DNA of 64,000 nt from Symsagittifera roscoffensis (taxonomy: Eukaryota; Xenacoelomorpha; Acoela; Convolutidae): NCBI RefSeq assembly GCF_963678635.1, contig NC_087070.1, positions 26,344,007 through 26,408,006 of the forward strand, in the 5' to 3' direction. Made by a program: the position numbers and the translations under genes. Positions 12,150 through 22,301 of this stretch are shown here, piece after piece. Position 1 is the stretch's first letter, and each line of letters begins with the position of its first letter. Below the pieces are notes generated by a model. That model saw only the letters and a list, made by a program, of their open reading frames with translations. It was not told where the DNA came from and did no database searches.

Positions 12150-12495
12150 CAGGTACTACGCTCGAATTTGAAAACCAGGTTCTAAAAGGCATTTTTGCTC
12201 CCTTGTCTTATCTTGAAGTCGTTTAATCCCCCCAGCACCATACCCTTGCCTTGCCTCCCTGTCAATCAACTTCCTCGACATTAGAGGGGAGGAGCCATAG
12301 TGCTTGTCTGTCCGTGTGTGCTGCTCCCTAGTCCTCAACACCCAATCCCACACAAAAATAAACATGATAAATATATATGTTTCTTGATCTACCAAGAAAT
12401 ACCGTTTCGGCCAGTAATGTTTTTATTCATTGGGATTGTCTGATAGAACCTAACTGTGTTATGTGAAATAGCAACCCAATAGGTATGAATTTGCC
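12150..12495 (-). pseudogene. MDH1B exon 2 pseudo-exon (duplicate)
   Basis: The minus strand at 12347-12212 resembles MDH1B exon 2 (DWVLRT, EQH, TDKH and GSSPL are kept), and the flanking intron matches 4249-4570. Both splice sites are destroyed: the acceptor CAG is replaced by TGG and the donor GT by AT. A shift of frame disrupts the glycine-rich GGKGMLLGG part. It is a dead fragment of a genomic duplication. Confidence 0.78.
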
Positions 12496-12637
12496 ATTTT
12501 TACAGTTTAAAGGGTGATCGAAAAAGTTGTTTTTTCTTCGTAAGTTTACAAACATTTGGTCTTATTAATGCGGATAAGGAAACAATCAACAAAATTTTTA
12601 TGAAACAGAACTTGTTTTCATTGAAAACAAAGCGTTC

Positions 12638-12878
12638 AGTAGTATTGTAATCCGCCGTGTGTCCTTAGGGGGGGGGGGTCTTTTCGACGGTAGGGGTCTT
12701 TGGGGTCCTATCAAAAGTAGGGTCCAAAAGGACCCATCTTTTTTAAAGACCTCAAAGTACCCTGCCCGAAATAAAAAGACCCCTCTCTTAGGACACCCGA
12801 CAGACAAAATACTTTGGTATTTATTTTCGCGCGGTGGTTAAATTTAACCCTTCCAAACTTTCCCACCACTAAATAAGT
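12638..12878 (+). repeat. Polinton left terminal inverted repeat
   Basis: About 241 bp, nearly identical to the inverse of 34779-35025. Differences are a few substitutions, the length of a G tract, the length of a T tract near 12813, and a small indel near the inner edge. Confidence 0.95.
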
Positions 12879-13290
12879 ATGGGTATATCCGGCTGCGGTT
12901 TTTTCGCTTATTTTTATCTAAAAGCTAATCCTTTTCGTTCATATAAATCTGAGTTTACATAAAGTACCATTCATATTTCCTTTTAAAAATTTTTGGTAAT
13001 TATTGTTCGTTTCTCTTTCTTATTTTATTTTCAAACTTATTTCCAAGTCTCCCTTAATTTCGACTTGCACCATTTTGATTCTTTTAGCCTTACTATTAGC
13101 TTACTTTGGGAAACTTCGCTCCTGCTTCAATCCTTCGCTCCTGCTTCAAGGGTAAGTTGCAATTACCAGTCTCTTTTGCGCCGGTCTATTTAACTTAAAA
13201 CAATGTTTGTTGAATGTTTTATATTTACAAATGTACAGCCGTAATTCCAAGTAACAAGGCAATTTAGCCGACATTTTCAAGTGAAAAATT
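12879..13290. other. Polinton left subterminal non-coding DNA
   Basis: About 410 bp between the left inverted repeat and the PolB stop codon. A direct repeat of CGCTCCTGCTTCAA occurs near 13120 and 13136. No ORF of note. Confidence 0.6.
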
Positions 13291-16200
13291 TTATTGATCA
13301 ACTTTATCAAGTTTTCTCCTTTTTTTCTGACTAGAACGAACAGACGCTTCTGTTAGAATGAATGGATTATTGATAGGCGGAGGGTCTCTTGAACTGCTAG
13401 CTGCGCTTTCTTCTTGAAGCTCTTCCTCCGTATAGCTTTCTTGAAGAAAGCCCCAATCTGGGACCCGGAATTCCGGCGATTGCCAGCTTTCGCTGTTTTC
13501 GCTGCTATAAGTCGGGGTATTTGTCAACTGTTGACTCACAGTTTCTTCTGTAGACCTGTGTCCAAAGGGCAATGTAGCTATCCCGTCGAATAGTAAGAAC
13601 CGCTTACTATCGAAGGGTGAAAGGGCAATTCGTTTCTGCGCTATGGTTATGTTGGTATGGGCTTTCGATTTTGTTGAGTAGTTGTATATACGAAGGGTTT
13701 TTCCACTCAGTAATGTTTCCCTGAACCTCTGGTGTGTAAGTTGCTGCTGGGAGTGTTGTACTACTCCTTTTGCACTCCTTTTGCTAGTTGAATTTAAATG
13801 AAGAACAAAGATTAGCCCATAAACATATTTTAGCTTTGTAAGCCCAGTTCTAGTATTAATAACGAAAACGGTTCCCAAATTTGAATATTTTGAAGACTCA
13901 ATATCTAATAACATTCCAATTTTTTCAATTCCAAAAATTTAAATATCTTAATTCATTCCAAATCATAAAAATTCCAAATCGTGTCATTATCAAAAAATCA
14001 TTCCATGTCAAAATTTTAAATTTGTTCACGTCAAAAGTTACAAAAGTGTGTTTGTGGTGAGTATTTGTTTAAAACATTTTAAATGATGAATGGTTCTTCA
14101 TTTTAAGTTTTTAAATGAAGAATCAGAGCCTTTCAGGGCTAGTTATGTCTAATTAAATTGACAGGGATCAACAAAAGTTATTAATTTGGTCCCAACAAGA
14201 TCCAAAACCCCAATGAAGGGAACCCTTAATGTAAAGAAATGGAGGGGGCTTGGAGAGGTGCTTTTTTTTCAATACTAACCTGCATATTTCAACGAGTAGA
14301 GCTTTGGTTTCAACGCGATGAATTCTGCAATGATTTTTCCCGCCGCCTCGTCCTTAAATTTCAATACAACCTTCTTATTCACATTGCTGAATAAGAAGTG
14401 ATCGCTTGGGTAGTTGGAAAAATCGAAACTATCGGTCAGTTTTTGCAGATCTGCGTATACGTCTTCGGTTTTTATCGCATAAATAAACGAATCTGTGTCA
14501 CTGTATAGCAGTTCAAGGTTCATGCTTGCTTTCATTTGCCGATAATGAAAGTAAAACATGAATCTTTTCGACAAATCCAAAATACTTGCACCAATTATCA
14601 TGGGTTTGTCCCACAAAATACTCGTTACAGTAAAACAGACAGTAGCAACTTCCTCGTCGATTATCTGGAAGCTTTTCATCGTGCTCAAAGCTGTTTTTCG
14701 AAGCAATTCTCTTTCATTTCTGATAATTTCTAGTTTTTTGCGTCCTAGTTTTGATTCCATAGTTTTACCGAATGCTGAATTTACGATGAGCTTGTAAAAG
14801 TTCTCTTCAAATTTGTTGCGCGCTGACATTCTCAATTGAGTGTTTAAATCGACAAAGGGCTCCATCCATCTACCTTGACGAAATTTTAAGACCTTAATCA
14901 ATTTGGTAACTCTTAAGCCTAGTTCTATATAGAGTTTTAATGTAAGGTAGTGCAGAACGTAGCCTTCCTTTGGATCTAATGTTTGAACCAGTTTTGGTAC
15001 CTTTGGTAGCGACGTGACCCCCATCTCCCCTAACATCTGTATTTGCTCGTTACTTAGTTTATCCGTGCCGATAACTTCACGTGAGGGGGCTAGCGGGTAG
15101 TCTGCAAAGTAATCTTGAAGTTCTTCAGGTATACTGAGATCCACTTCCAAAATGTATCCCCACTCAGATTTATCGTCGGTTTGCAAAATATATTCGAGAC
15201 TTTCCTCAACTATTGAGAAATCTTTGATGGGAAGCGGACAGTGTTTCATAATACCCTCGTATAAATTGTTAGCGTCTATATTCAATAGATAGCTAGAGGG
15301 CTCTTCAGGATTGTAGTCTTCGAGGTATTTGTTGTTGGCTTTAAAAAAACGGCGTGCATATATCGATGACATCCCTCCCCGTATCATTTTTTGAACCATG
15401 TTCAAATGCTCCCTTTCAGTAAGTAACTTGAGGTCTGCATTGCAGACTTTTAAGAATGCATCGCCCGAGAGGTTACTAGCCGTGAAGTAGCATGCACAAT
15501 CTAATCCGTACGTTTCGTAACAAACTTCACGAAAGGCTTCGAATACTGAAGCGAGTAGTAGTACGTCCGTTGCTAGGTATACATCATGGTACTCACCTAG
15601 TGATGCGCATTTCATTTCGGCGAAAACTTTAATGGCATGGTTGTACTGATTTTTCGAAACACTTATTTCCTCTCCCTGTAAAGTGTTGCTCCACATTTTT
15701 CTAGGTGGCAGTCGGGTTTCTCGAAACTTTTCAAAACTACTAAAGTATGAATACGGGTAGAAACCTTTTTGTTTTAGCAATGCTGTCTGTTCTGATGAGT
15801 AACCAAGTTCTTCAAAGTAATTTTCCAGTAGGAAAAATTTTTCTTCCGGCAGGTATTCGACAAGTTTTGAAAGGGGGGACAGCATGAATTTATAGGAGTC
15901 TATGAAACGTAGATTTTCATACACTTTTTTGAGTTTTCCGTTTTTATCGGTGTATGATTTGATATAGACCGACACAGTGAGTGATATATACTTCTCCTCA
16001 GTGGAAGGGATCACTGAGTAAGTGTTTTCGGGGTTACTGTTTGAGAGCGCTTTTATAATGAAATGCAGATCATAGTTTGACAAGTTATGCGCTATTACGG
16101 GTATATAGTTCGCCGTTTTTCGATTGATATTGCATTCGTTATGCGCCCACCCCAAGAACTTGTTGGTATAGTGACAGTGATCAAGTACAACTTGGTCATT

Positions 16201-18016
16201 GTCAGCAAATTCTGTTTCACATATCCAACAAGTGTGCGCTTCTTCACGCGTGCAACTTGGTGTGCCAGTGAACGTGTAATATTTTCGTTTTTCGAGGTAT
16301 ATTTGTTTCGCCAAAGATTCGAGCGAGGCGATCAATTCCTTCATAACATTTTCTCCTCTCTTCAGTTCAAACTTTAAAACTTCACGCTTCCCAAATTCAA
16401 CAACGGCCAGAGCGTAACCGCATGGTTGATGAATCTCTAGTGTTTGGGTGCTAGATTTTTCGGGGTCGGGTTGCGGTCCGTATACGGGTAGTAGTAGCGA
16501 TTCCAGGTCAAAGTAAATAACTCTCGGTACATACCAGCGGGCAGTTAAATTTTTTTTAAACGATGAGTGTCCTTTCCCGGTTTTGGCATAGTGATTGCCA
16601 CTCCCTCGTCTTGGTAGCACATTTCCTGGTGCCTTTGTAGTGTATCGATGGATGAACATGTATGGAAGCATTTGCGGCAAATTTGGTTTCGGTCTCGGTG
16701 TAGTTTTCCACGCACATATTCCACAACCCTCATCAAATCAGTGATCAGCACATAGTGATGAGTCTGTCCGTTGCTGAGTAGTAGTAGATCAACACATAGA
16801 TCACTTGAGTATTTGCTGGACACTCTCAAAGGTAGCAATTCACCTTCTTTGTACCTAATGAAAACAAACAATTGAGTGCTCGGGTTTCTGGATGAACGTA
16901 ATGTGTTATACATGATTAAACAAATGTTTTGTCAAAAAAAAAAATCAATGCTCACCGGAATACATTGACTTGACAGTTGTTAAGTTGTTCAAATCGGTCA
17001 ATATCATATAGTCCCATTGGCATCTCGTACCAGCCTTCAATTTTCACAACATGTTCATGGGAGAGCTTGTAATTTTTCAGTTTGTTTCGATGTTGGTAGC
17101 TTTGGGCAGCAGGATAAAGAGCAGTTGTGGTCTCTGAATATCGATCATGGTACGCGGCCACAAAGCAGTATAGAAAGCACTTCTGATCGTTTCTCGTTTT
17201 AATGTTGGTGAAACTCTGTTTCACCGGTTTCAATGAATCGGGAAGGTCAATGTATGAGCCAGCACGGATAGGAGAAAATGCTGCAAAACTTACAGCCAGC
17301 TTTTCAATGCGCTCCACAATCCAACCGCTACCGTGAGAAGCGAACGTGTTGATGGCATTGACCATATGCTCAATCATTTCCAAATATGTCTCTTTCTCGA
17401 TTCCATTGAAGAAGACATTGATCATCTTAGAATTCAGATATAACATTGTCTTCTCGTAGCGTAACTCCCCGTCACCAGTTTCGTTTGTATCGCTCGAGAA
17501 CTTAATCATACTCACGTCCACATGCAGGTGAAATTTACAGGGTCCTTCCTGCATTCTTTCGTCTATCAACGCATCAATTTCCTCTTTGTTTCGCATGATT
17601 ACATTCATCAGATCCAATTCATCCTCCTTAACGCTCAACTCGTATCGTCTTAACTTTCCCCTAAACGCAGATTCAGTTGGAGCAGATGATGTTCCCACCT
17701 CATTTCCGGGAGTCCAAATGGGTAGTTGATGGTTTGTCGACATATGTTGCCGGAACTTCTCAACGGAGAGGAAGATTGTATGACAGTAGATACAAAGACT
17801 ATCAGTTGAGACGTTGTGAGCTAGCTCGACATGTTCCCTAGCTTCTGCCAGCGAGCTGAAGGATTCTCGACATTCGTCACATTTAGTTGGTGGCGGTGGG
17901 GCTGCGAATATCTTATGGATATTTTGTTCATGTCGTCTCAAGTTCCTTGGTGAACTAAAGACTTTCGAGCAGGTCGAACAAATGACTGGTGTCTGTTTTC
18001 CACTTGAGTTAGGCAT
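13291..18016 (-). CDS. Polinton DNA polymerase B, three exons, with an internal frameshift
   Basis: Family-B polymerase of the protein-primed Polinton type, expected to replicate the element. Exon 1 (18016-16956) has three C2H2-like fingers (near residues 13-34, 47-70 and 83-105) and the conserved N-terminal region with [12 protein letters not shown] 101-bp intron (16955-16855, GTGAGC...TTAG) joins it in phase to exon 2, which has an N-terminal CxxC...HxxxC region, then exonuclease motifs FDLES, HNLSNYD and YHDVYLATD, an HNH/endonuclease VII-like cysteine-histidine cluster (CWIC, DHCH, HNEC), and polymerase motifs [20 protein letters not shown] and YSDTDS. The frame shifts by one within an A8 run (16557-16550). 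A second intron (about 14275-13784) leads to exon 3 (13783-13291), which carries the conserved [12 protein letters not shown] and a basic KKRRKL tail. The second donor is ambiguous, since GTTAGT lies 4 bp upstream. The stop TAA overlaps an AATAAA signal (13295-13290). Confidence 0.92.
16550..16557 (-). other. A8 homopolymer where the PolB reading frame changes
   Basis: Upstream coding (zinc-finger part of exon 2) is open to about 16545 in one frame. The exonuclease/polymerase part is open in the adjacent frame from 16680. Both frames encode similar Lys-Lys residues across the run, so the homologous protein crosses here. It may be a mutation, an assembly error at the homopolymer, or ribosomal slippage. 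Confidence 0.75.
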
Positions 18017-18989
18017 TGTTGGTTCAAGATTGAGTGTTCAGGAAAGAAGAATTCTTTTCAAGAAATTTTTCAAGTTTTACCAAAGCTGATTTCGACAAAG
18101 CAAAAGCGAGAAGTGAAAAGTTTTTCAAAAACTAAATTTGGATCAAGACTCAATTAATTAAATTCAGTTACGTGGGTGAAGCATAAAATCAACAGTGGCT
18201 TTGAAGTGGTTGTAGTTTTGGGGCTTTATGTGGTTTTAAGAAATGACTGTCAATTCGATATTGGGTAAATGACTCATCTGTATTAAACAGCATAAATACT
18301 TGTGGTTAGAGTAGCTGACAATTCCATGAAGGGATCAACCCGGGAATGTTATTTCTTTTACCTAAAGGTGTGAATGTTAACACCCACTGCTATTATCAAC
18401 TTCCCTATTTAGTCAACTTGACTAAATATTGAAAATACATTTGAATTTTTTTGCCAGGTTTTTTTGTATCAACCAAAATGGTAACCCACCAATCAAGTCA
18501 AGCAAGGAAGACCCACCAATCAAGTCAAGTCAAACATACCTGACAAAAATGATAAAGGGTAGTTGAGAATTTTGTTCATTTCTCAAATAAATTAGTATTC
18601 TATGACAAATTTCACATATAGTTCATCAAAAGATTGATGCAGGGCCGTTTGGTACAGTAGGCAATAACTACCCGGCAGTGCTATTCATTAGGAACCTCTG
18701 AAACGCTTGCCCCACTGTAATGTCGGGTCAAAAATTTGAGATATTTCATTTTTAGTACATATTCTTGTAGTGAAAAAAAAAAAAAATTACCAAAAAACTT
18801 TTTTGTCTCCAAATCCAATGAAACCTGGTCCAATCAATTTGTCGTGATTTATTGGACAGGGTTGTAACCCATGTTAAAAAATCGAAAAAAAAAACATATT
18901 TTGATTTTTTTAACCATTTTAACCTGAAAATGAGTATTATTAAACGTGAAATCTGATATAGACATGTAATTTTATTATTTATAATGCTT
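18017..18989. other. Polinton intergenic DNA upstream of PolB
   Basis: No ORF. It probably contains the PolB promoter (minus strand). A 27-bp-spaced direct repeat ACCCACCAATCAAGTCAAG lies near 18483 and 18510. Confidence 0.5.
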
Positions 18990-19260
18990 TATACTGGCTC
19001 ATACACTCTCTAAAGTCTACTCCTAAGAGTCCTGGCTAACCCCACCAGGCTGTAGACATATTAGAGAGAGAGAGAGAGAGAAAAAAAAACAAAAACAGAG
19101 AGTGTAAAGAGCCAAAAGTAACTTGGTTGATTAACCGGCAGAATTGCTGGACCCATCCATAAATAGCTTTCTTTTGAAAAAGCTATATCCCAAAAGGGAT
19201 AATAATGGGGTTTATGGATCGTCAGTTCTCTCTCCCTCTCTCTCTCTCTCTTTATCTTTT
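18990..19260. repeat. Cluster of nested inverted repeats with GA/CT tracts
   Basis: Outer arms TGGCTCATACACTCTCT and AGAGAGTGTAAAGAGCCA bracket about 18991-19115. Inside are GTCTAC/GTAGAC and CCTGG/CCAGG arms and a (GA)n tract. A second hairpin group follows: GACCCATCCATAAA...TTTATGGATCGTC, with AGCTTTCTTTTGAAAAAGCT and ATCCCAAAAGGGAT inside, then a (CT)n tract at about 19222-19252. It may form DNA cruciforms or a structured RNA; function unknown. Confidence 0.65.
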
Positions 19261-19696
19261 TCTGTGTTAATATTTAAGTTTTGAAAACTATTATGAAAAA
19301 ACATAACAAAAACATTTTTATGTTTTTTGTTTCAACATCATTAGATAAAATCTTAGGAAGAGTATTCAGTTTATTTTTTTTTGATTTTTCGAAATGAGCA
19401 TTAAAAAAAACTGATATAATTAAGTTGGATTTGACAAGAAATTTATCAAAATTTATACTTTTAGACTTTTATGCCGACTTTTTAAAGTTATTTTGATTTT
19501 TTTTTCTATTAATTTTTTCTGTTGTTTTTATTTCCTTTCTATTGATTGAAAATCACAAAGCAAACTTTAAATTAGAAAAAAATCATAAGCAAAACGTAAA
19601 CAAAGATTCAGCCACAATAATAAAAACTTATCAAACTAAATAATAAACCCCCAAACTGGTGCACTCTCGGTGGAAACAAAGTTTTTTTTTGAGTTT
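19261..19696. other. AT-rich Polinton spacer
   Basis: Poly-T/poly-A rich spacer downstream of the 19697-20365 gene. I see no gene or strong repeat. Confidence 0.5.
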
Positions 19697-20365
19697 TCAG
19701 AGATCTCCGAATTGCAGTTTGCGTTTTTTCGGCGCAAAGCAAGCATTGATAGGAGGCGTCTCAGCCACTAAGTTTGGTGCATTGGGACTTTGACTGCCGG
19801 AAGAAGAAGTAGAAGAAGTATGCTGCTGCTGTTGTTGAGTGATTGAAAAAATATCCGGTTTTATGGGTGTTTTGGGCGTCTGCTGGTCCTCATCTTTTTT
19901 CTCTGTTGAATCTGGTGATTCAATCGACTCAATGTTCCAGTAGCTTTCTCGCTCTGCTAAATCTCTAATGGATCCTTCCTGATTTTCGTAAAAGGGGATC
20001 GATTGGCAATCATAGTTAAACAATATTTTTCTCGGTGAACGATCAAGGCAAGTAGGGTCTTGAATATCTGTGCGCTTCAGCGCAGGATACAATTCAGTCT
20101 TACAGCAACTCTCGTAGACCTGTTTTGTGTTTTGTATGAGGATACCAATTTGATCTAGCAAATAGTTGAGTAACATCATATGGTTTTTAGTGACCCATTC
20201 ATCGAATTCTCTGCTTCCTGGATCAAGATCGTTGAAAGGACTTGTTTTTCGATGACGCATTTTCCGTTCCTGTTGAACCACTACGATAGAATCTCTGGTA
20301 TAAGTTTGGTATAATATAGCTCTTTCAAGAGAATTAATTGAAATGATTTGCAGTGGAGTTGCCAT
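19697..20365 (-). CDS. Hypothetical Polinton protein, 222 aa, with basic C-terminal tail
   Basis: Not recognised. The N-terminal two thirds look folded (LERAILYQTYTRDSIVVVQQ, then a leucine/histidine-rich MMLLNYLLDQIGILIQNT stretch and a cysteine pair). A low-complexity linker follows (QQQQQ, a serine-rich run), and the end is APKKRKLQFGDL, which contains a classical nuclear-localisation-like KKRK. The PolB C-terminus ends in a similar KKRRKL patch, hinting that both proteins work in the nucleus (inference). It is transcribed away from the repeat-rich region at 20560-20900 and divergently from the 21071 gene. It could be a replication or regulatory factor, but no motif supports a specific role. 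Confidence 0.7.
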   Translation of the reverse strand: MATPLQIISINSLERAILYQTYTRDSIVVVQQERKMRHRKTSPFNDLDPGSREFDEWVTKNHMMLLNYLLDQIGILIQNTKQVYESCCKTELYPALKRTDIQDPTCLDRSPRKILFNYDCQSIPFYENQEGSIRDLAERESYWNIESIESPDSTEKKDEDQQTPKTPIKPDIFSITQQQQQHTSSTSSSGSQSPNAPNLVAETPPINACFAPKKRKLQFGDL

Positions 20366-20559
20366 CGTTGAAAATTTTGTATTGACTGATTTTGAGAGAT
20401 TGAATAAAAATAGTGAGTAGATTTAGTTTGACCGACCACTTTTAGTTTTTTTATTGCTGGTGGTCTAAGATTTAGCCAATTACCATAAATCTGGTTTTGT
20501 GAAATTTTAATATGTTTTCAGGGCTTTTGCAATTAAAGTAGAAATGTGAACGCTTTGAA

Positions 20560-20900
20560 AATCTATACTTCAAAGAAACAGCATGGCGCCTTTTTATGAT
20601 ACCCTAAGCACAAAATGACAAAAATTTTACACTTCAAAGAGATAACATGCATGCCGCCAGGGTAAAAACGTTGAGATTTATGAGCTAAAACGGGAATTTG
20701 CCAGACAGATGCAAGCGAATGCTATCTCTACTTCAAATAGAGTGCATGACGCCTTTTTTTATGTCCCCCGGACGAGGGGCTTTAAAGGTCTCCACTTCAA
20801 AGTGAGTACATGTATGCCGACATGTAACATTAACTGAGATTTATGACCCATTCAAGTGCTTTCCAGACAGAAATGACAGATGCAATAAACACGCTTTTAT
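20560..20900. promoter_or_regulatory. Reiterated motifs in the divergent intergenic region
   Basis: Four spaced copies of a CTTCAAA...ACATG..GCCG-type motif lie near 20570, 20632, 20730 and 20794. They are accompanied by two copies of GAGATTTATGA (near 20672 and 20841) and CCAGACAGA (near 20701 and 20863). They lie between two divergently transcribed Polinton genes, so they may be a shared promoter/enhancer or iteron-like origin. This is inference from arrangement. Confidence 0.6.
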
Positions 20901-21070
20901 CTTATACAAATCCAATTGCAAAAACTAATTAAATTCTCCCGCTATAGGCTGAAGGGGCGCCATAAAAGTAAATCCACAGATATTTGTTTATCTTCTATCC
21001 AATTCATTATTCATTTCATTCTATCATAAAACAGTTGAACCAACAAGTCACTACCGTTACCACCACCACT

Positions 21071-21505
21071 ATGTACTCGTCGCTAGAAAATGATACAGAC
21101 TTTTACGATGATTTTCAAGATATATCTTCGGGAGAAAAACGCATTGTACGGGTTGGAACGAAAACTTTTGACAAAAAGGGTACATATATCACAGTTAAGT
21201 TATATAAAAAGAATGAAGATGGTGTATTTAAATGTTATCAAGCAGTGACCTTAACGACAAGAGAATTTGATTGTTTGGCAGATAATTATTCAAAGATTAA
21301 AAAATTGGTGAAAAAACAAACTGGTGAAAAGACTTCATCTTCTTCCTCCTCCTCCTCATCCTCCTCAGCTGTAAATGATAAACATCATAAAAAACGATAC
21401 ACGTCAAAACGATTAGTCCCTCCCAAAAAAGAATGTGCTGAAAGTGGCGATGAAAACGATGCGGATGATGAATACTCGAATAATAAAAAGTGTAGAGTTG
21501 CCTGA
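21071..21505 (+). CDS. Small Polinton protein, 144 aa, possible PC4-like ssDNA-binding fold
   Basis: I start it at ATG 21071 (MYSSLEND...), because the preceding in-frame stretch is threonine repeats and hydrophobic 5' sequence with a poorer start at 20984. The core reads VRVGTKTFDKKGTYITVKLY followed by VTLTTREFDCLAD. Alternating beta-like residues, then an 'LT..E...L' helix start, recall the PC4/Sub1 pattern. A serine run (about 11 S) and an acidic/basic tail follow. The minus-strand gene at 32858-33202 has the same layout (IKISLTRI ... ITLSEEEL), so the two may be paralogues. Family assignment is tentative. It faces away from the 19697-20365 gene across the repeat-rich spacer. Confidence 0.65.
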   Translation: MYSSLENDTDFYDDFQDISSGEKRIVRVGTKTFDKKGTYITVKLYKKNEDGVFKCYQAVTLTTREFDCLADNYSKIKKLVKKQTGEKTSSSSSSSSSSSAVNDKHHKKRYTSKRLVPPKKECAESGDENDADDEYSNNKKCRVA

Positions 21506-21590
21506 AACAGAAAAAAAAACGTTTGTATAATTTGATTTAACCAGCAGAATGGTTGAAGCAATGTATGAGCAGTCGCCTGAATTTTTTTAA

Positions 21591-22184
21591 AAATTTCAAA
21601 AGAATTTTAAATTTTTTATTCTGAACAACGAACCGGACGCCTCTCAACTCCCTCTAAACACAAATTTTGCATTTGCAACCCACTCAATTCAGAACGAGTC
21701 TTGCGCCCAATTGCTCGACAATGACCATCCCCACATCCATGTTCTCATCGAAGTAACCAAGGATTGTGTCGACGTAGTGAAAAAGATGACCTCAACCACT
21801 TTCGTTGTACCTTGTCTACTCTCATCTTTCAAGCATCTAATATTGGGTTGCAGTAAACTTCACCTATCGGGGCCCCTGATGGAAAAATTAAAAATTGCTG
21901 TCAACTACAACAATTCTATTAACAACTCAACTGACATTGGTGGTGCTTCTCTACGAAGAAGATTGCCACAAGTTTGCTTTGCTTCACAAACTTGATCCAT
22001 TCAAACTCAAACTGATTTAATCACTAATGTAACAATTGAACGCTTCATAAATATTTTGAATGGTGATAATGCCGCCGAGTTTTCTAAAATTATTGATATC
22101 ATTTTGAGTGGTTATGGTCGTTTAGAGATTGATTCAAATACTTTGTTTGTTAAATTTGTAATGGAAAAAAAATTTAAACTCTGA
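21591..22184 (+). pseudogene. Unknown plus-strand ORF with in-frame TGA next to the duplication breakpoint
   Basis: The frame is open from 21591 to 22184 except for TGA at 21993-21995. There is no ATG near the 5' end, so it may be a 3' exon or a decayed gene. Protein-like segments include DNDHPHIHVLIEVTKD before the stop and TIERFINILNGDNAAEFSKI after it. An HIHV motif recalls HUH-type proteins, but no second motif supports that. An AATAAA signal follows at 22259-22264. The frame ends 3 bp inside the first unit of the 4.2-kb tandem duplication. Confidence 0.5.
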
Positions 22185-22301
22185 AAACGGTTTTTAGAGC
22201 CTGCGATAACGCCAGAGGCAAGTGTTCTAGCAACCATAAAACATGTTTTTTTCTTAAAAATAAATTATAAATCCTTAAAGAAATGCATCAGTATCACAAA
22301 G

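Noticed and set aside
16545..16680. Confirmed programmed ribosomal frameshift in PolB
   Set aside because: The A8 run is compatible, but a simple one-base lesion or sequencing error is equally likely, and no stimulatory structure was established.
20560..20900. CRISPR-like array
   Set aside because: Only four imperfect copies at unequal spacing, in a eukaryotic element, with no cas genes.
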